Shown here one piece after another: positions 50,543-59,868 of a stretch of 64,000 nucleotides of DNA. Source of the DNA: Streptomyces sp. SUK 48 (GTDB lineage Bacteria > Actinomycetota > Actinomycetes > Streptomycetales > Streptomycetaceae); NCBI RefSeq assembly GCF_009650765.1, contig NZ_CP045740.1, positions 496,001 through 560,000 of the forward strand. Reading direction: 5' to 3'. The notes under the pieces were generated by a model. That model saw nothing but the letters and a program-made list of their open reading frames with translations. It searched no databases and was not told the origin of the DNA. The stretch's first letter is position 1. Every line of letters starts with the position of its first letter. The translations under genes were made by a program, and so were the position numbers.

Positions 50543-51697
50543 GTGAAAGCCGTCGTCTACGAAGAGCCGTTCAGCGTGGCGGTGCGAGACGTCGATGATC
50601 CGCGTATCGAGCACCCCAACGACGTGCTCGTACGCGTCACGTCGACCGCGATCTGCGGCTCCGACCTGCATATGTACGAGGGCCGCACGGCGGCCGAGCC
50701 GGGCATCGTCTTCGGCCACGAGAACCTCGGGGTGATCGAGGAGACCGGCAGCGGTGTGACCTCGCTGTCCGTGGGCGACCGTGTCGTGATGCCGTTCAAC
50801 GTGGCCTGCGGATTCTGCAAGAACTGCCTCGCCGGCGAGACCGGCTTCTGTCTGACGGTGAACCCCGGCTTCGCCGGCGGCGCCTACGGATATGTGGCCA
50901 TGGGCCCGTACGAGGGCGGGCAGGCCGAGCACCTGCGGGTGCCGTTCGCCGACTTCAACTGTCTGAAACTCCCGCCGGGCGAACAGTTCGAGACCGACTT
51001 CGTGCTGCTCGCCGACATCTTCCCGACCGGCTATCACGGCTGTGAGCTGGCCCAGGTGTCCCCCGGCGAGAGCGTGGCCGTCTACGGCGCGGGGCCGGTG
51101 GGTCTGATGGCCGCCTACTCGGCGCTGCTGCGCGGCGCGTCCAAGGTGTTCGTGGTGGACCGGGTGCCCGAGCGGCTGGCCAAGGCCGAGGAGATCGGGG
51201 CCATCCCGATCGACTTCACCCAGGGCGACCCCGCCGAGCAGATCAGGGCGCAGACGAACGGCGAGGGCACGGACAAGGGCGTGGACGCCGTCGGCTACCA
51301 GGCCCAGGCGCACGACGACACCAGCCACGAGGAACCGGCCATCGTCCTGAACTCGCTGGTGGAGACGGTACGGGCGACCGGCAGGCTGGGCGTGCCGGGG
51401 CTGTATGTGCCGTCCGACCCGGGCGGGCCCGACGAGCACGCCAAGCACGGCCAGCTCCTGGTCTCGATCGGCAAGATGTTCGAGAAGGGCCAGAAGATGG
51501 GCACCGGCCAGTGCAACGTGAAGCGGTACAACCGCCAGCTGCGCGATCTGATCATCGCCGGGCGGGCCAAGCCCAGCTTCGTGGTCTCCCATGAACTGCC
51601 GCTGGACCAGGCGCCGCAGGCGTACGAGAAGTTCGACAAGCGGATCGAGGGCTACACCAAGGTCGTCCTGCATCCGGGGCACGCGCTCGCCGCGTGA
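50543..51697 (+). CDS. Zinc alcohol dehydrogenase, glutathione-independent formaldehyde dehydrogenase type
   Basis: 384 residues. The catalytic zinc ligands are in STAICGSDLHMYEGR and FGHENLG; the structural zinc site is CGFCKNCLAGETGFC. The long insertion PGFAGGAYGYVAMGPYEGGQ and the Rossmann motif VYGAGPVGLMAAYSA place it with the Pseudomonas formaldehyde dehydrogenase/dismutase group, which oxidises formaldehyde or other aldehydes with tightly bound NAD+. The GTG at 50543 has GGAGG 8 bases upstream; the GTG at 50534 overlaps that site. It is a single gene with its own terminator. Confidence 0.92.
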   Translation: MKAVVYEEPFSVAVRDVDDPRIEHPNDVLVRVTSTAICGSDLHMYEGRTAAEPGIVFGHENLGVIEETGSGVTSLSVGDRVVMPFNVACGFCKNCLAGETGFCLTVNPGFAGGAYGYVAMGPYEGGQAEHLRVPFADFNCLKLPPGEQFETDFVLLADIFPTGYHGCELAQVSPGESVAVYGAGPVGLMAAYSALLRGASKVFVVDRVPERLAKAEEIGAIPIDFTQGDPAEQIRAQTNGEGTDKGVDAVGYQAQAHDDTSHEEPAIVLNSLVETVRATGRLGVPGLYVPSDPGGPDEHAKHGQLLVSIGKMFEKGQKMGTGQCNVKRYNRQLRDLIIAGRAKPSFVVSHELPLDQAPQAYEKFDKRIEGYTKVVLHPGHALAA

Positions 51698-51712
51698 GGC
51701 CGTGAGACAGAG

Positions 51713-51745
51713 GGGTCCGGGCGCCCGCCGAGGGTGCCCGGACCC
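51713..51745. terminator. Bidirectional hairpin terminator
   Basis: GGGTCCGGGC (51713-51722) and GCCCGGACCC (51736-51745) pair perfectly in the 54-base gap between the convergent dehydrogenase and S33 peptidase genes. Confidence 0.85.
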
Positions 51746-51751
51746 GCCGTG

Positions 51752-53053
51752 TCACACCTCGTCCCGGACCAGGGCGAGCAGCCGGTCCAGCACCCGGGGC
51801 GCGCCGCTGCGCAGCCCGTCGTGCTCGAACTCGTCGGTGACCCAAGTGCGCAGACCGCGGACGGCGCGGGCCGTGTCCAGCGAGTGGCCGGCGTCCACGT
51901 ACATGTCGTCGTGGTAGACGGCCGCGGCCACCGGGACCTCGTTGGCGGCGAGGCGGTCGCGGTCGTACAGCGGGGTCCAGTCGGTGCGGGCGGCGAGCAG
52001 TTCGGCGGTCTCGCGCAGCGGGCGCAGGGCCGGGTCGGTCTCGAACATCCAGGGGTGGATGGTCTCGCCGGTGAACAGCAGCGGCTCGTCGCCCGCGAGG
52101 GTCTTCGCGGCGTCGAACCGGGGGAACTCGGCGCGGACGCGTTCGGCGGCCCAGGCGGTGGGGCGGGCGTCCTGGCCGTAGATCGACTCGTGGACGAGGG
52201 CGTAGAGGGGGTGGCCCGCGAACGACAGCAGGCTCTGCACCTGCTCCTGGAAGGCGTCCGCCAGCTCGGGTCCGGCCGGGGTGCGGACGAACGCGTCGGC
52301 CAGGAGGTGGTGCAGGCGGTGGCTGCCGTCGCCGCTGCCGAGCATCAGGCCGAGGGACTGGAACGCCTCGACGGTGAGGCGGTAGCCGTTCGGCAGGACC
52401 ACGTCATGGGTGAGCAGGTGGTCGGCGATGCGGCGGGCCCGCTCGATGTCCTGCGGGTACCGGGCGTAGTGCGCGGTGACCTTGCGTTCGATGCGGGGGT
52501 AGGCGGCGCGGTAGACGTCCTCGGCGTGGGCGTCGAGGGAGGGCAGTCCGCCGGTGATCAGGGCGGTGTCCAGGCCCTCGGGGGCGAGCGAGAGGTACGA
52601 CACCGTGCAGAAGCCGCCGAAGCTCTGGCCGAGCACGGTCCAGGGGGCGCCGCCGGTGACCTCGGCGCGGACGGCCTCGCAGTCGCGCACGATGGAGTCG
52701 GCGCGGAAGTGGGCGAGGTAGTCGGCCTGTGCGGCCGGGCCGCCGCGCTGCGGGAGGGTCTGGCGGGTGGCGGGGGTGGAGCTGCCCGTGCCGCGCTGGT
52801 CGAGGAGCAGGACGCGGTACTCGTCGAGCGCGCGGTCCAGCCACGCCCCCCGTCCGATGAAACGATTCGCCCCGAAGCCCGGGCCGCCCTGGAGGTAGAG
52901 CAGCCAGGGCAGTTCCTTGCCCGCCTTGTCCCCCGCGACCACCTCCCGCGCGTACAGCTCGATGCTCTCGCCGCCGGGATCGGCGTGGTCGAGGGGCACG
53001 GTGAACCGGCGATCGGTCAGAACGACGCCGGGCTGGCGGTAGCTGATGCTCAA
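51752..53053 (-). CDS. S33 peptidase (prolyl aminopeptidase-like alpha/beta hydrolase)
   Basis: 433 residues. The oxyanion strand LLYLQGGPGFGA, the VLLLDQRGTGSST block and the nucleophile elbow VLGQSFGGFCT (Ser) define the proline iminopeptidase group; the C-terminal AAVYHDDMYVDAGHSLD provides acid and base. It cleaves N-terminal Pro or related residues from peptides, in the cytosol as no signal peptide is seen. The start codon is TTG at 53053 with GGGAGACCCG upstream. Confidence 0.92.
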   Translation of the reverse strand: MSISYRQPGVVLTDRRFTVPLDHADPGGESIELYAREVVAGDKAGKELPWLLYLQGGPGFGANRFIGRGAWLDRALDEYRVLLLDQRGTGSSTPATRQTLPQRGGPAAQADYLAHFRADSIVRDCEAVRAEVTGGAPWTVLGQSFGGFCTVSYLSLAPEGLDTALITGGLPSLDAHAEDVYRAAYPRIERKVTAHYARYPQDIERARRIADHLLTHDVVLPNGYRLTVEAFQSLGLMLGSGDGSHRLHHLLADAFVRTPAGPELADAFQEQVQSLLSFAGHPLYALVHESIYGQDARPTAWAAERVRAEFPRFDAAKTLAGDEPLLFTGETIHPWMFETDPALRPLRETAELLAARTDWTPLYDRDRLAANEVPVAAAVYHDDMYVDAGHSLDTARAVRGLRTWVTDEFEHDGLRSGAPRVLDRLLALVRDEV

Positions 53054-53168
53054 CGGGTCTCCCGGGAGGGGTGGGACGGACGGGTCAAGTTCAGCACATG
53101 GGCGGTGCGCCGGGGTGGACGGGTGCCGGGCCGCCGCGGCGTCGGTCGCGGCGCGCCCGCGGCGGGCG

Positions 53169-53381
53169 TCAGGGTCCGGAATGTCCGGAGTACCGGAAGG
53201 CGCCCTCCGCGCTCTCCTTCAGCGCCTCCGCGCCGACGACCGCCTCCAGCGCGTCCCCGACGGTCCCCCTCGCGCGGGCCGGCGGCCTGGCGGCCACCCG
53301 GCGGTCCACCAGGTAGTCGGCGAGAATCCCGGGATCGGCGCCCGCCGCGAGCACTTCCGCACATGCCAGGGCGCGCGCCAC
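53169..53381 (-). CDS. Possible small protein
   Basis: A 70-codon frame from a GTG, with reasonable codon bias (AEVLAAGADPGILADYLVDR, ending FRYSGHSGP). It looks helical and its codons continue upstream of the GTG without a start, so it may be a remnant. No family was recognised and there is no clear ribosome binding site. Apart from it the 408 bases between the S33 peptidase and lutA show nothing. Confidence 0.35.
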   Translation of the reverse strand: MARALACAEVLAAGADPGILADYLVDRRVAARPPARARGTVGDALEAVVGAEALKESAEGAFRYSGHSGP

Positions 53382-53461
53382 GCCCCGGTCCCCGGTCCGC
53401 GTCGCGGCCCCTGCGGCGACTAGGCTGCGTCGCGCCCCGTGATCCCTCCCGAGGAGCCGCG

Positions 53462-54217
53462 ATGCGTGTCGCCCTGTTCCTGACGTGTGTCAATGACACG
53501 CTCTATCCGGAGACCGGGAAGGCCGTGGTGAGGCTGCTCACGAGACTGGGGGTCGAGGTCGACTTCCCGATGGGGCAGACGTGTTGCGGGCAGGCGCACT
53601 ACAACACCGGGTACCGGCACGAGGCGGAGCCGCTGGCGCGGCGGTTCGCGGAGGTGTTCGGGGAGTACGAGGCGGTGGTGACGCCCTCCGGGTCGTGCGG
53701 GGCGATGGTGCGGGAGCTGTATCCCCGGATGGGCGAACGGGCCAGGGCCGAGGGACGCGGGGACTCGCTCGCGCGGACCGTCGCGCCGGTGGTGCCGAAG
53801 ACGTACGAACTCACGGAGTTCCTCGTGGACGTGCTGGGCGTGACCGACGTGGGCGCCTGGTATCCGCACACGGTCACCTATCACCCCACCTGCCACGGCC
53901 TGCGCGGCCTGGCCCTCGGCGACCGGCCGCGCCGCCTGCTGGAGGCCGTGGCGGGCCTCGACCTGGTGGAGCTGCCGGGCGCGGAGGAGTGCTGCGGGTT
54001 CGGCGGGACCTTCGCCGTGAAGAACGCCGCGGTCTCGGCCGCGATGGGCACGGACAAGGTGCGCAGCGCCGAGTCGACCGGCGCCGAGGTGCTGTGCGCC
54101 GCCGACAACTCCTGCCTGATGCACATCGGCGGCACCATGACCCGTCTCAGGGCGGGCATCCGGCCCGTCCACATCGCGGAGATCCTGGCGAGCACCGAGG
54201 AGGACCCGGCGCTATGA
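53462..54217 (+). CDS. lutA: L-lactate utilisation protein A (Fe-S, CCG domains)
   Basis: 251 residues with two cysteine-rich CCG domains: the first has LTCVNDTLYP and TCCGQAHYNTG, the second YHPTCHGLRG and ECCGFGGTFAVK. LutA works with LutB and LutC to oxidise L-lactate to pyruvate, independent of the flavin LldD enzyme. The ATG at 53462 has GAGGAGCCGCG upstream. It overlaps lutB by ATGA, so the three genes are one coupled operon. Confidence 0.93.
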   Translation: MRVALFLTCVNDTLYPETGKAVVRLLTRLGVEVDFPMGQTCCGQAHYNTGYRHEAEPLARRFAEVFGEYEAVVTPSGSCGAMVRELYPRMGERARAEGRGDSLARTVAPVVPKTYELTEFLVDVLGVTDVGAWYPHTVTYHPTCHGLRGLALGDRPRRLLEAVAGLDLVELPGAEECCGFGGTFAVKNAAVSAAMGTDKVRSAESTGAEVLCAADNSCLMHIGGTMTRLRAGIRPVHIAEILASTEEDPAL

Positions 54218-55689
54218 GCGGCACATTCGTCGGCATGCCTGCCTTTCCAGAGGCCGCGCGCGCCGCCGTGGACGATGCGACCCTGCGCGGGAATCTGCGG
54301 CACGCCACCCACACCATCCGCGCCAAACGCGCGGGCGCGGTCGCGGAGTTGGCCGACTGGGCCGAGCTGCGCGAGGCGGGCCGCCGGATCAAGGACCACA
54401 CGCTGCGCCATCTCGACCGCTATCTGGAGCAGTTGGAGGCGTCGGTGACCGCGGCCGGCGGCACCGTCCACTGGGCCGCCGACGCCGACGAGGCCAACCG
54501 GATCGTGGCCCGGCTGGTCGAGGAGACCGGCGAGTCGGAGGTCGTCAAGGTCAAGTCGATGGCCACGCAGGAGATCGGGCTCAACGAGGCGCTGGAGGCC
54601 GAGGGCATCCGCGCCTACGAGACCGATCTCGCCGAGCTGATCGTGCAGCTGGGCAAGGACCGCCCCTCGCACATCCTCGTCCCGGCCATCCACCGCAACC
54701 GCGGCGAGATCCGCGAGATCTTCGCGCACGAGATGGCCGCGTGGGGCCGCCCGGCGCCCGAGAACCTGACCGACACGCCCGCCGATCTCGCCGAGGCCGC
54801 CCGGCTGCATCTGCGGGAGAAGTTCCTGCGGGCCAGGGTCGGCGTCTCCGGCGCCAACTTCATGGTCGCCGAGACCGGCACCCTGGTCGTGGTGGAGTCC
54901 GAGGGCAACGGGCGGATGTGCCTGACCCTGCCCGAGACGCTGATCTCGGTCGTCGGCATCGAGAAGATCGTGCCCACCTGGCGCGACCTGGAGGTCTTCC
55001 TCCAGACCCTCCCCCGCTCCTCCACCGCCGAACGGATGAACCCGTACACGTCCATGTGGACCGGCACGACCGACGAGGACGGCCCGCGCGCCTTCCACCT
55101 GGTGCTGCTCGACAACGGCCGCACCGACGCCCTCGCCGACCAGGTCGGCCGCCAGGCGCTGCGCTGCATCCGCTGCTCGGCCTGCCTCAATGTCTGCCCC
55201 GTCTACGAGCGGGCCGGCGGACACGCCTACGGCTCGGTCTACCCGGGCCCCATCGGCGCCATCCTCTCCCCCCAACTCCGGGGCACCGGGAGCGAGATCG
55301 ACGCCTCGCTGCCGTACGCGTCGAGCCTGTGCGGCGCCTGCTACGAGGTGTGCCCGGTCGCCATCGACATCCCCGAGGTGCTGGTGCATCTGCGCGAACG
55401 GGTCGTCGAGGGCGGCCCGGCGGTGCGGGGCGGCAACAAGGTGGTGCTGCGCCCGGCCAAGGGGCACGCGGCCGAGCGGGCCGCGATGCGGGCGGCGGCC
55501 TGGGCGTTCGGGCACCCGGGCGCCCTGGGCACCGGCCAGCGGCTCGCCTCCCGCTCCCGCCGGCTGCACCCCCGTACCCTGCCGGGTCCCGGCCGGGCGT
55601 GGTCCCACACCCGGGATCTGCCGACGCTGCCCGCGGAGCCGTTCCGCGACTGGTGGCAGCGCACCCGCGGCGGAAAGGACGCCAAGTGA
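54214..55689 (+). CDS. lutB: L-lactate utilisation iron-sulphur protein B
   Basis: 491 residues. The N-terminal LUD domain includes VKVKSMATQEIGLNEALE and ANFMVAETGTLVVVESEGN. The two 4Fe-4S ferredoxin motifs are CIRCSACLNVCP and CGACYEVCP. It links lactate oxidation to electron carriers at the membrane. It is coupled at both ends (ATGA with lutA, GTGA with lutC). Confidence 0.95.
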   Translation: MSGTFVGMPAFPEAARAAVDDATLRGNLRHATHTIRAKRAGAVAELADWAELREAGRRIKDHTLRHLDRYLEQLEASVTAAGGTVHWAADADEANRIVARLVEETGESEVVKVKSMATQEIGLNEALEAEGIRAYETDLAELIVQLGKDRPSHILVPAIHRNRGEIREIFAHEMAAWGRPAPENLTDTPADLAEAARLHLREKFLRARVGVSGANFMVAETGTLVVVESEGNGRMCLTLPETLISVVGIEKIVPTWRDLEVFLQTLPRSSTAERMNPYTSMWTGTTDEDGPRAFHLVLLDNGRTDALADQVGRQALRCIRCSACLNVCPVYERAGGHAYGSVYPGPIGAILSPQLRGTGSEIDASLPYASSLCGACYEVCPVAIDIPEVLVHLRERVVEGGPAVRGGNKVVLRPAKGHAAERAAMRAAAWAFGHPGALGTGQRLASRSRRLHPRTLPGPGRAWSHTRDLPTLPAEPFRDWWQRTRGGKDAK

Positions 55690-56330
55690 ACAGCAGGGAG
55701 CGGATCCTGGGCCGGGTGCGGCGCGCGCTGGCCGACGTACCCGCGGGCGAGCGGCCGTACGAGGAGGCCGTGCCCCGGGACTATCTGCGCGAGCACGGGG
55801 AGCGGACGGTCGAGGAGAGCGTCGATCTGCTGGCCGAGAACCTCGCGGACTACCGGGCGATCGTGCACCGCGCCGACGCGGCGGATCTGCCGCTCCTCAT
55901 CACCCGGCTGCTGGCCGCGCGCGGCGCCGAGGAGGTGCTGGTGCCGCCGGGGCTGCCGGACTGGTGGATGACGGCCGCCGACCCGGTCCGGATCCACGAC
56001 CGGGCGGAACTCACCCCGCAGCGCCTGGACCGGGTCGGCAGCGTGGTGACCGGCTGCGCCGTGGCGATCGCCGAGACCGGCACCCTCGTCCTCGACGGCT
56101 CCCCCGACCAGGGCCGCCGCCGTATCTCGCTGATCCCCGACCACCACATCTGCGTGGTCCGCGTCCCGTCGCAGGTCGTGGCGTCGGTGCCGCAGGCCCT
56201 CGAACGCCTGGCCCCCACCCGCCCGTTGACCTGGATCTCCGGCCCCTCGGCCACCAGTGACATCGAGCTGGACCGGGTGGAGGGCGTCCACGGGCCGCGC
56301 ACGCTGGAAGTGATCCTGCTGGACGGCTGA
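55686..56330 (+). CDS. lutC: L-lactate utilisation protein C (LUD domain)
   Basis: 214 residues. The LUD-domain C-terminus SGPSATSDIELDRVEGVHGP is diagnostic, with VTGCAVAIAETGTLVLDGS earlier. The GTG at 55686 overlaps the lutB stop. It is the last gene of lutABC; a 13-base tandem duplication containing the stop follows. Confidence 0.94.
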   Translation: MNSRERILGRVRRALADVPAGERPYEEAVPRDYLREHGERTVEESVDLLAENLADYRAIVHRADAADLPLLITRLLAARGAEEVLVPPGLPDWWMTAADPVRIHDRAELTPQRLDRVGSVVTGCAVAIAETGTLVLDGSPDQGRRRISLIPDHHICVVRVPSQVVASVPQALERLAPTRPLTWISGPSATSDIELDRVEGVHGPRTLEVILLDG

Positions 56331-56352
56331 ACCACCGGACTGAACCACCGGC
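56327..56352. repeat. Tandem 13-base duplication at the lutC stop
   Basis: CTGAACCACCGG(A/C) occurs at 56327-56339 and 56340-56352, differing only in the last base. The first copy contains the lutC TGA. Confidence 0.8.
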
Positions 56353-56405
56353 ACGGCGCCCGGCGTCGGCGCGCGTCGCACCGGCGGCGCCGTTAGCGTG
56401 AGGAC

Positions 56406-57560
56406 ATGATCCGGTTCGAGCAGGTCACCAAGCGCTACCCGGACGGTACGACGGCCGTGGACGACCTCTCCTTCGAGGTGGCGGAGGGCGAGCTGGTGAC
56501 GCTGGTCGGCCCCTCGGGCTGCGGCAAGACCACGACCATGATGATGGTGAACCGGCTGATCGAGCCGACCTCCGGGCGGATCAGCGTCGACGGCGAGGAC
56601 ATCTCCGCCGTCGACCCGGTGCGGCTGCGCCGCCGTATCGGGTACGTCATCCAGCAGGCGGGCCTCTTCCCGCACCGCACCGTGCTGGACAACACCGCGA
56701 CCGTGCCCGCGCTGCTCGGCTGGAAGCGGGCGAAGGCGCGGGCCAGGGCCGCCGAGCTGCTCGACATGGTGGGCCTCGACCCGAAGACCTACGGGCCGCG
56801 CTATCCCCAGCAGCTGTCCGGCGGGCAGCGCCAGCGGGTCGGCGTGGCGCGGGCGCTGGCGGCGGATCCGCCGGTGCTGCTGATGGACGAGCCGTTCGGC
56901 GCGGTCGACCCGGTGGTGCGCGAGCAGTTGCAGGACGAGTTCCTGCGGATGCAGGCCGAGGTGCGCAAGACGGTGCTGCTGGTCACCCATGACATCGAGG
57001 AGGCCGTCCGGCTCGGCGACCGGATCGCCGTGTACGGACAGGGCCGTATCGAACAGTTCGACACCCCGGGGGCGGTGCTGGGGGCGCCCGCCACGCCGTA
57101 CGTCGCCTCGTTCGTGGGCGCGGACCGGGGGCTGAAGCGGCTCTCGGTGACCGCGATCGAGCCGGACGATCTCCAGCAGCCGCCGGTGGCCCGGCCGGAC
57201 GAGCCCGCCGAGCGGGCGCGGGAGCGGCTGGCCGAGCAGGGGGCGCGCTGGGCGGTGGTGCTGGACGAGCGGGGCGATCTGCACGGCTGGGTCGGGGTGG
57301 CGGACCTGGCGGCGGGCGGCACGGTCGGGGAGTTCGGCCATCGGATGACCGCGTGGGTGCCGGTCGGGGCGCCGCTGAAGCAGGCGTTCGGGGTGATGCT
57401 CCAGCACGACGCCGGGTGGGTCGCGGTCCTCGACGGGGCGCGCTTCCTCGGCGTGCTGACCCCGGCGAAGCTGCACGAGGCGCTGCGCCGCTCGGTGGAC
57501 GCGGACGCGCGGGGCGTGGCGCGCGGGCAGGTGCCCTTCGACTCGGTGTCCGACGCGTGA
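56406..57560 (+). CDS. Osmoprotectant ABC transporter ATPase (OpuCA/ProV-like)
   Basis: 384 residues. Walker A is GPSGCGKTT, the signature LSGGQRQRV, Walker B VLLMDEPFGAVD and the switch His in LLVTHDIEEAV. The C-terminal roughly 120 residues form a CBS-type module (RWAVVLDERGDLHGWVGVAD, then AGWVAVLDGARFLGVLTP), which in OpuA senses ionic strength. It energises uptake of glycine betaine, choline or similar solutes. Its partner genes for binding protein and permeases lie just downstream but on the opposite strand. Confidence 0.93.
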   Translation: MIRFEQVTKRYPDGTTAVDDLSFEVAEGELVTLVGPSGCGKTTTMMMVNRLIEPTSGRISVDGEDISAVDPVRLRRRIGYVIQQAGLFPHRTVLDNTATVPALLGWKRAKARARAAELLDMVGLDPKTYGPRYPQQLSGGQRQRVGVARALAADPPVLLMDEPFGAVDPVVREQLQDEFLRMQAEVRKTVLLVTHDIEEAVRLGDRIAVYGQGRIEQFDTPGAVLGAPATPYVASFVGADRGLKRLSVTAIEPDDLQQPPVARPDEPAERARERLAEQGARWAVVLDERGDLHGWVGVADLAAGGTVGEFGHRMTAWVPVGAPLKQAFGVMLQHDAGWVAVLDGARFLGVLTPAKLHEALRRSVDADARGVARGQVPFDSVSDA

Positions 57561-57583
57561 GGCCAAGGGCCGCGGACGCGGGC

Positions 57584-57603
57584 GGGTCTACTTCAGCAGA
57601 CCC
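57584..57603. terminator. Short hairpin between convergent ABC genes
   Basis: GGGTCT (57584-57589) and AGACCC (57598-57603) form a 6-bp stem overlapping the stop codon of the binding-protein gene. It is weak. Confidence 0.35.
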
Positions 57604-58523
57604 TTGTCCCTGAGATAGGCGCGGGCCACGTCGGCGGGGAGCCTGCGCCAGCTGTCGACCTGCTCGTTCAGGTCGGCCAGGTCGGCGGTGGTGAGGACCT
57701 CGTTGAGCCGGCCGAGGACCCTGGTGACCCCGGCGCCGCCCGCGCGGGCGCGGTTGACGACCGGGACCACGTAGTCCGCGTTCTGGAGGTGCCGGTCGTC
57801 GGTGAGCAGGACCAGGCCGAACTGGTCGAGGGTGGCGTCCGTGGTGGTCGTCAGCACCATCTGGTCCCGGCCCTGCTGCACCGCCCGCTTGGCCGGGGTG
57901 GTGCCGACGCCCTTGGGGTCGACGGCGGTGACGTCGATGCCGTACTCCTGTCTCAGGCCCGGGGCACAGTACGGCCGCTGCACGCACTCGTCGCCCGCCG
58001 CGAGCCGTACCTTCAGTCCGGAGGCGCCGAGATCGCTGAGCGTCTTGAGGTGGTGCCGGCGGGCGTAGTCGGCGCCGACCGCGAAGGCGTTCTGGTCGAC
58101 GGCCCGGCCCGGGGGCAGGACGGTGAGTCCGCGGGGGGCGGCGAGCGCGCGCAGGGCGTTCATCGTGGTGTCCAGGTCGGGTGAGCCGACCGGCTGGGCG
58201 TCGGTGCCGTGGACCTTGGCGTTCAGCCAGTCCGCGAAGGTGGCCGCGAACTCGGGCACCACATCGATCTGGCCGGACTCCAGGGCGGGTTCGTACAGCT
58301 CCCGGTTGGAGACGGTGAGGATCGACGTCGTGTACCCGGCCCGGTTCAGCAGCTGGGCGTACATCTGGGCGAGCAGGTCGCTCTCGGTGAAGCCGGCCGA
58401 GCCGATGATGAGGTGGTGGCTGTCCCCGGGCGGCGCGGTGACCCGGCCGCGGTTCTCCAGGGAGGGGCCGGTGGCGCAGCCGGTGAGGGCGAGGAGCAGC
58501 AGCAGACCCAGGACGCGTCTCAT
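57588..58523 (-). CDS. Osmoprotectant ABC transporter substrate-binding lipoprotein (OpuCC-like)
   Basis: 311 residues. The lipobox LALTGCATG anchors it to the outer face of the membrane. The mature domain (IIGSAGFTESDLLAQMYAQLL, PEFAATFADWL, VVPVVNRA) is the QAT-type binding fold for quaternary ammonium compounds. It starts with an ATG overlapping the permease stop (ATGA). Third gene of the leftward permease-permease-binding protein operon. Confidence 0.93.
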   Translation of the reverse strand: MRRVLGLLLLLALTGCATGPSLENRGRVTAPPGDSHHLIIGSAGFTESDLLAQMYAQLLNRAGYTTSILTVSNRELYEPALESGQIDVVPEFAATFADWLNAKVHGTDAQPVGSPDLDTTMNALRALAAPRGLTVLPPGRAVDQNAFAVGADYARRHHLKTLSDLGASGLKVRLAAGDECVQRPYCAPGLRQEYGIDVTAVDPKGVGTTPAKRAVQQGRDQMVLTTTTDATLDQFGLVLLTDDRHLQNADYVVPVVNRARAGGAGVTRVLGRLNEVLTTADLADLNEQVDSWRRLPADVARAYLRDKGLLK

Positions 58524-59191
58524 CGTCCTCCCCTCGCCCAGGCGGGCCCGAGCCGTTCGGCGATCTCGAAGCCGCTCTCCACGAGGAGCGCGAACACGGC
58601 GACCAGCAGGGCGCCCGCGACCACCTGGGGCGTGCTGGCGAGGTTGAACCCCGCGGTGATGATCCGGCCGAGTCCGCCGCCGCCCGCGAGCGCCGCGATG
58701 GTGGCCGTGGCGACGAGCTGTACGGCGGCGATCCGCACCCCGTTCATCAGCAAAGGGAGCGAAAGGGGCAGTTCCACGTGAAACATCAGCTGGCGGCCGG
58801 TCATGCCCATGCCCCGGGCCGCCTGGACCACTCCCCGGTCGACCTCGCGCATCCCGACATAGGCGTTGGTGAGCAGCGGCGGCACCGCGAACAGCACCAG
58901 GGCGACGACGGTGGGGCCCTCGCCCCAGTTGCCGACCGGGGTGAGCAGCAGCAGGACCAGCACGGCGAAGGTGGGCACGGCCCGGCCGACGTTGGAGATG
59001 TTCACGGCGAGCGCTCCGCCCCGGCCGAGATGGCCGAGGACCAGGGCGACGGGCAGCGCGATCAGGCAGCTCAGGACGAGGCAGACGACGGTGAGGAGGA
59101 GGTGCTGGAGCAGCCGGTGCCACACGCCGTTGTCGCCGGACCAGTGCGCGGGGTCGGCGAGCCAGTCCCAGGTGGCGGTGAGGGTGCTCAT
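58520..59191 (-). CDS. Osmoprotectant ABC transporter permease (OpuCB/CD-like)
   Basis: 223 residues with five to six membrane segments and the coupling helix region GMREVDRGVVQAARGMGMTG preceding LPLSLPLLMNGVRIA. It pairs with the neighbouring permease to form the channel. The ATG at 59191 overlaps the upstream permease stop (ATGA). Confidence 0.92.
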   Translation of the reverse strand: MSTLTATWDWLADPAHWSGDNGVWHRLLQHLLLTVVCLVLSCLIALPVALVLGHLGRGGALAVNISNVGRAVPTFAVLVLLLLTPVGNWGEGPTVVALVLFAVPPLLTNAYVGMREVDRGVVQAARGMGMTGRQLMFHVELPLSLPLLMNGVRIAAVQLVATATIAALAGGGGLGRIITAGFNLASTPQVVAGALLVAVFALLVESGFEIAERLGPAWARGGR

Positions 59192-59868
59192 GCGCCGGCC
59201 GCCCTGGTCCAGGGGGTGATCAGCCGCTGTACGCCCAGCAGCAGGAGGTCCGCGGCGATCGCGATCAGCACGCAGAGCACGGACGCGGTGAGCACCTGGG
59301 CCTTGAAGTAGGTGTTCATGCCCGCGTAGACGAGGTTGCCGAGCCCCCCGTAGCCGACGATCGCGCCGACCGTGACCAGGGAGACCGCGGAGACGGTGGC
59401 GATGCGCAGCCCGGCCATCGCGGCGGGCAGGGCGAGGGGCAGTTCCACGGTGAGCAGCAGCCGGATGGGGCCGTAGCCGAGGCCGCGCGCCGCCTGCCGG
59501 GTCTCCTCCGGGACCGCGCGCAGGCCCGCGAGCAGGTTGCGGACCAGGAGGGTGAGCGAGTACAGCACCAGGCCGGCGACGACCAGGGTGGCGGAGAGGC
59601 CGTAGAGGGGCAGCAGCAGGGAGAACATCGCGAGGGACGGGATGGTGTAGAGGATCGTGGTCAGGGCGAGCACCGGTCCGGCGGCCCAGCCCCAGCGGCG
59701 GGCCAGCACCGCGAGCGGCACCGCGACGGCCAGGCCGATCAGGACCGCCAGGGCGGTCAGCTGGAGGTGCTGGACGACCGCGTCGAGGAGGATTCCGCGA
59801 CGGCTGCTCAGATAGGCGCCGCAGATCCATTCGTTGCGCGCGAGACAGTCGTCGGGGGCCGCGGTCAC
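59188..59868 (-). CDS. Osmoprotectant ABC transporter permease (OpuCB/CD-like), first gene
   Basis: 226 residues from the GTG at 59868. Membrane helices begin at LQLTALAVLIGLAVAVPLAV; the EAA-type loop is GLRAVPEETRQAARGLGYGP and ELPLALPAAMAGLRIAT follows. It heads the three-gene leftward operon. The start has only a weak ribosome binding site, and the 201 bases upstream are shared with the divergent MoxR gene. Confidence 0.9.
   Translation of the reverse strand: MTAAPDDCLARNEWICGAYLSSRRGILLDAVVQHLQLTALAVLIGLAVAVPLAVLARRWGWAAGPVLALTTILYTIPSLAMFSLLLPLYGLSATLVVAGLVLYSLTLLVRNLLAGLRAVPEETRQAARGLGYGPIRLLLTVELPLALPAAMAGLRIATVSAVSLVTVGAIVGYGGLGNLVYAGMNTYFKAQVLTASVLCVLIAIAADLLLLGVQRLITPWTRAAGA

Noticed and set aside
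53881..55608. A 575-codon minus-strand frame across lutB
   Set aside because: Antisense to a protein with two intact 4Fe-4S motifs; no start signal.
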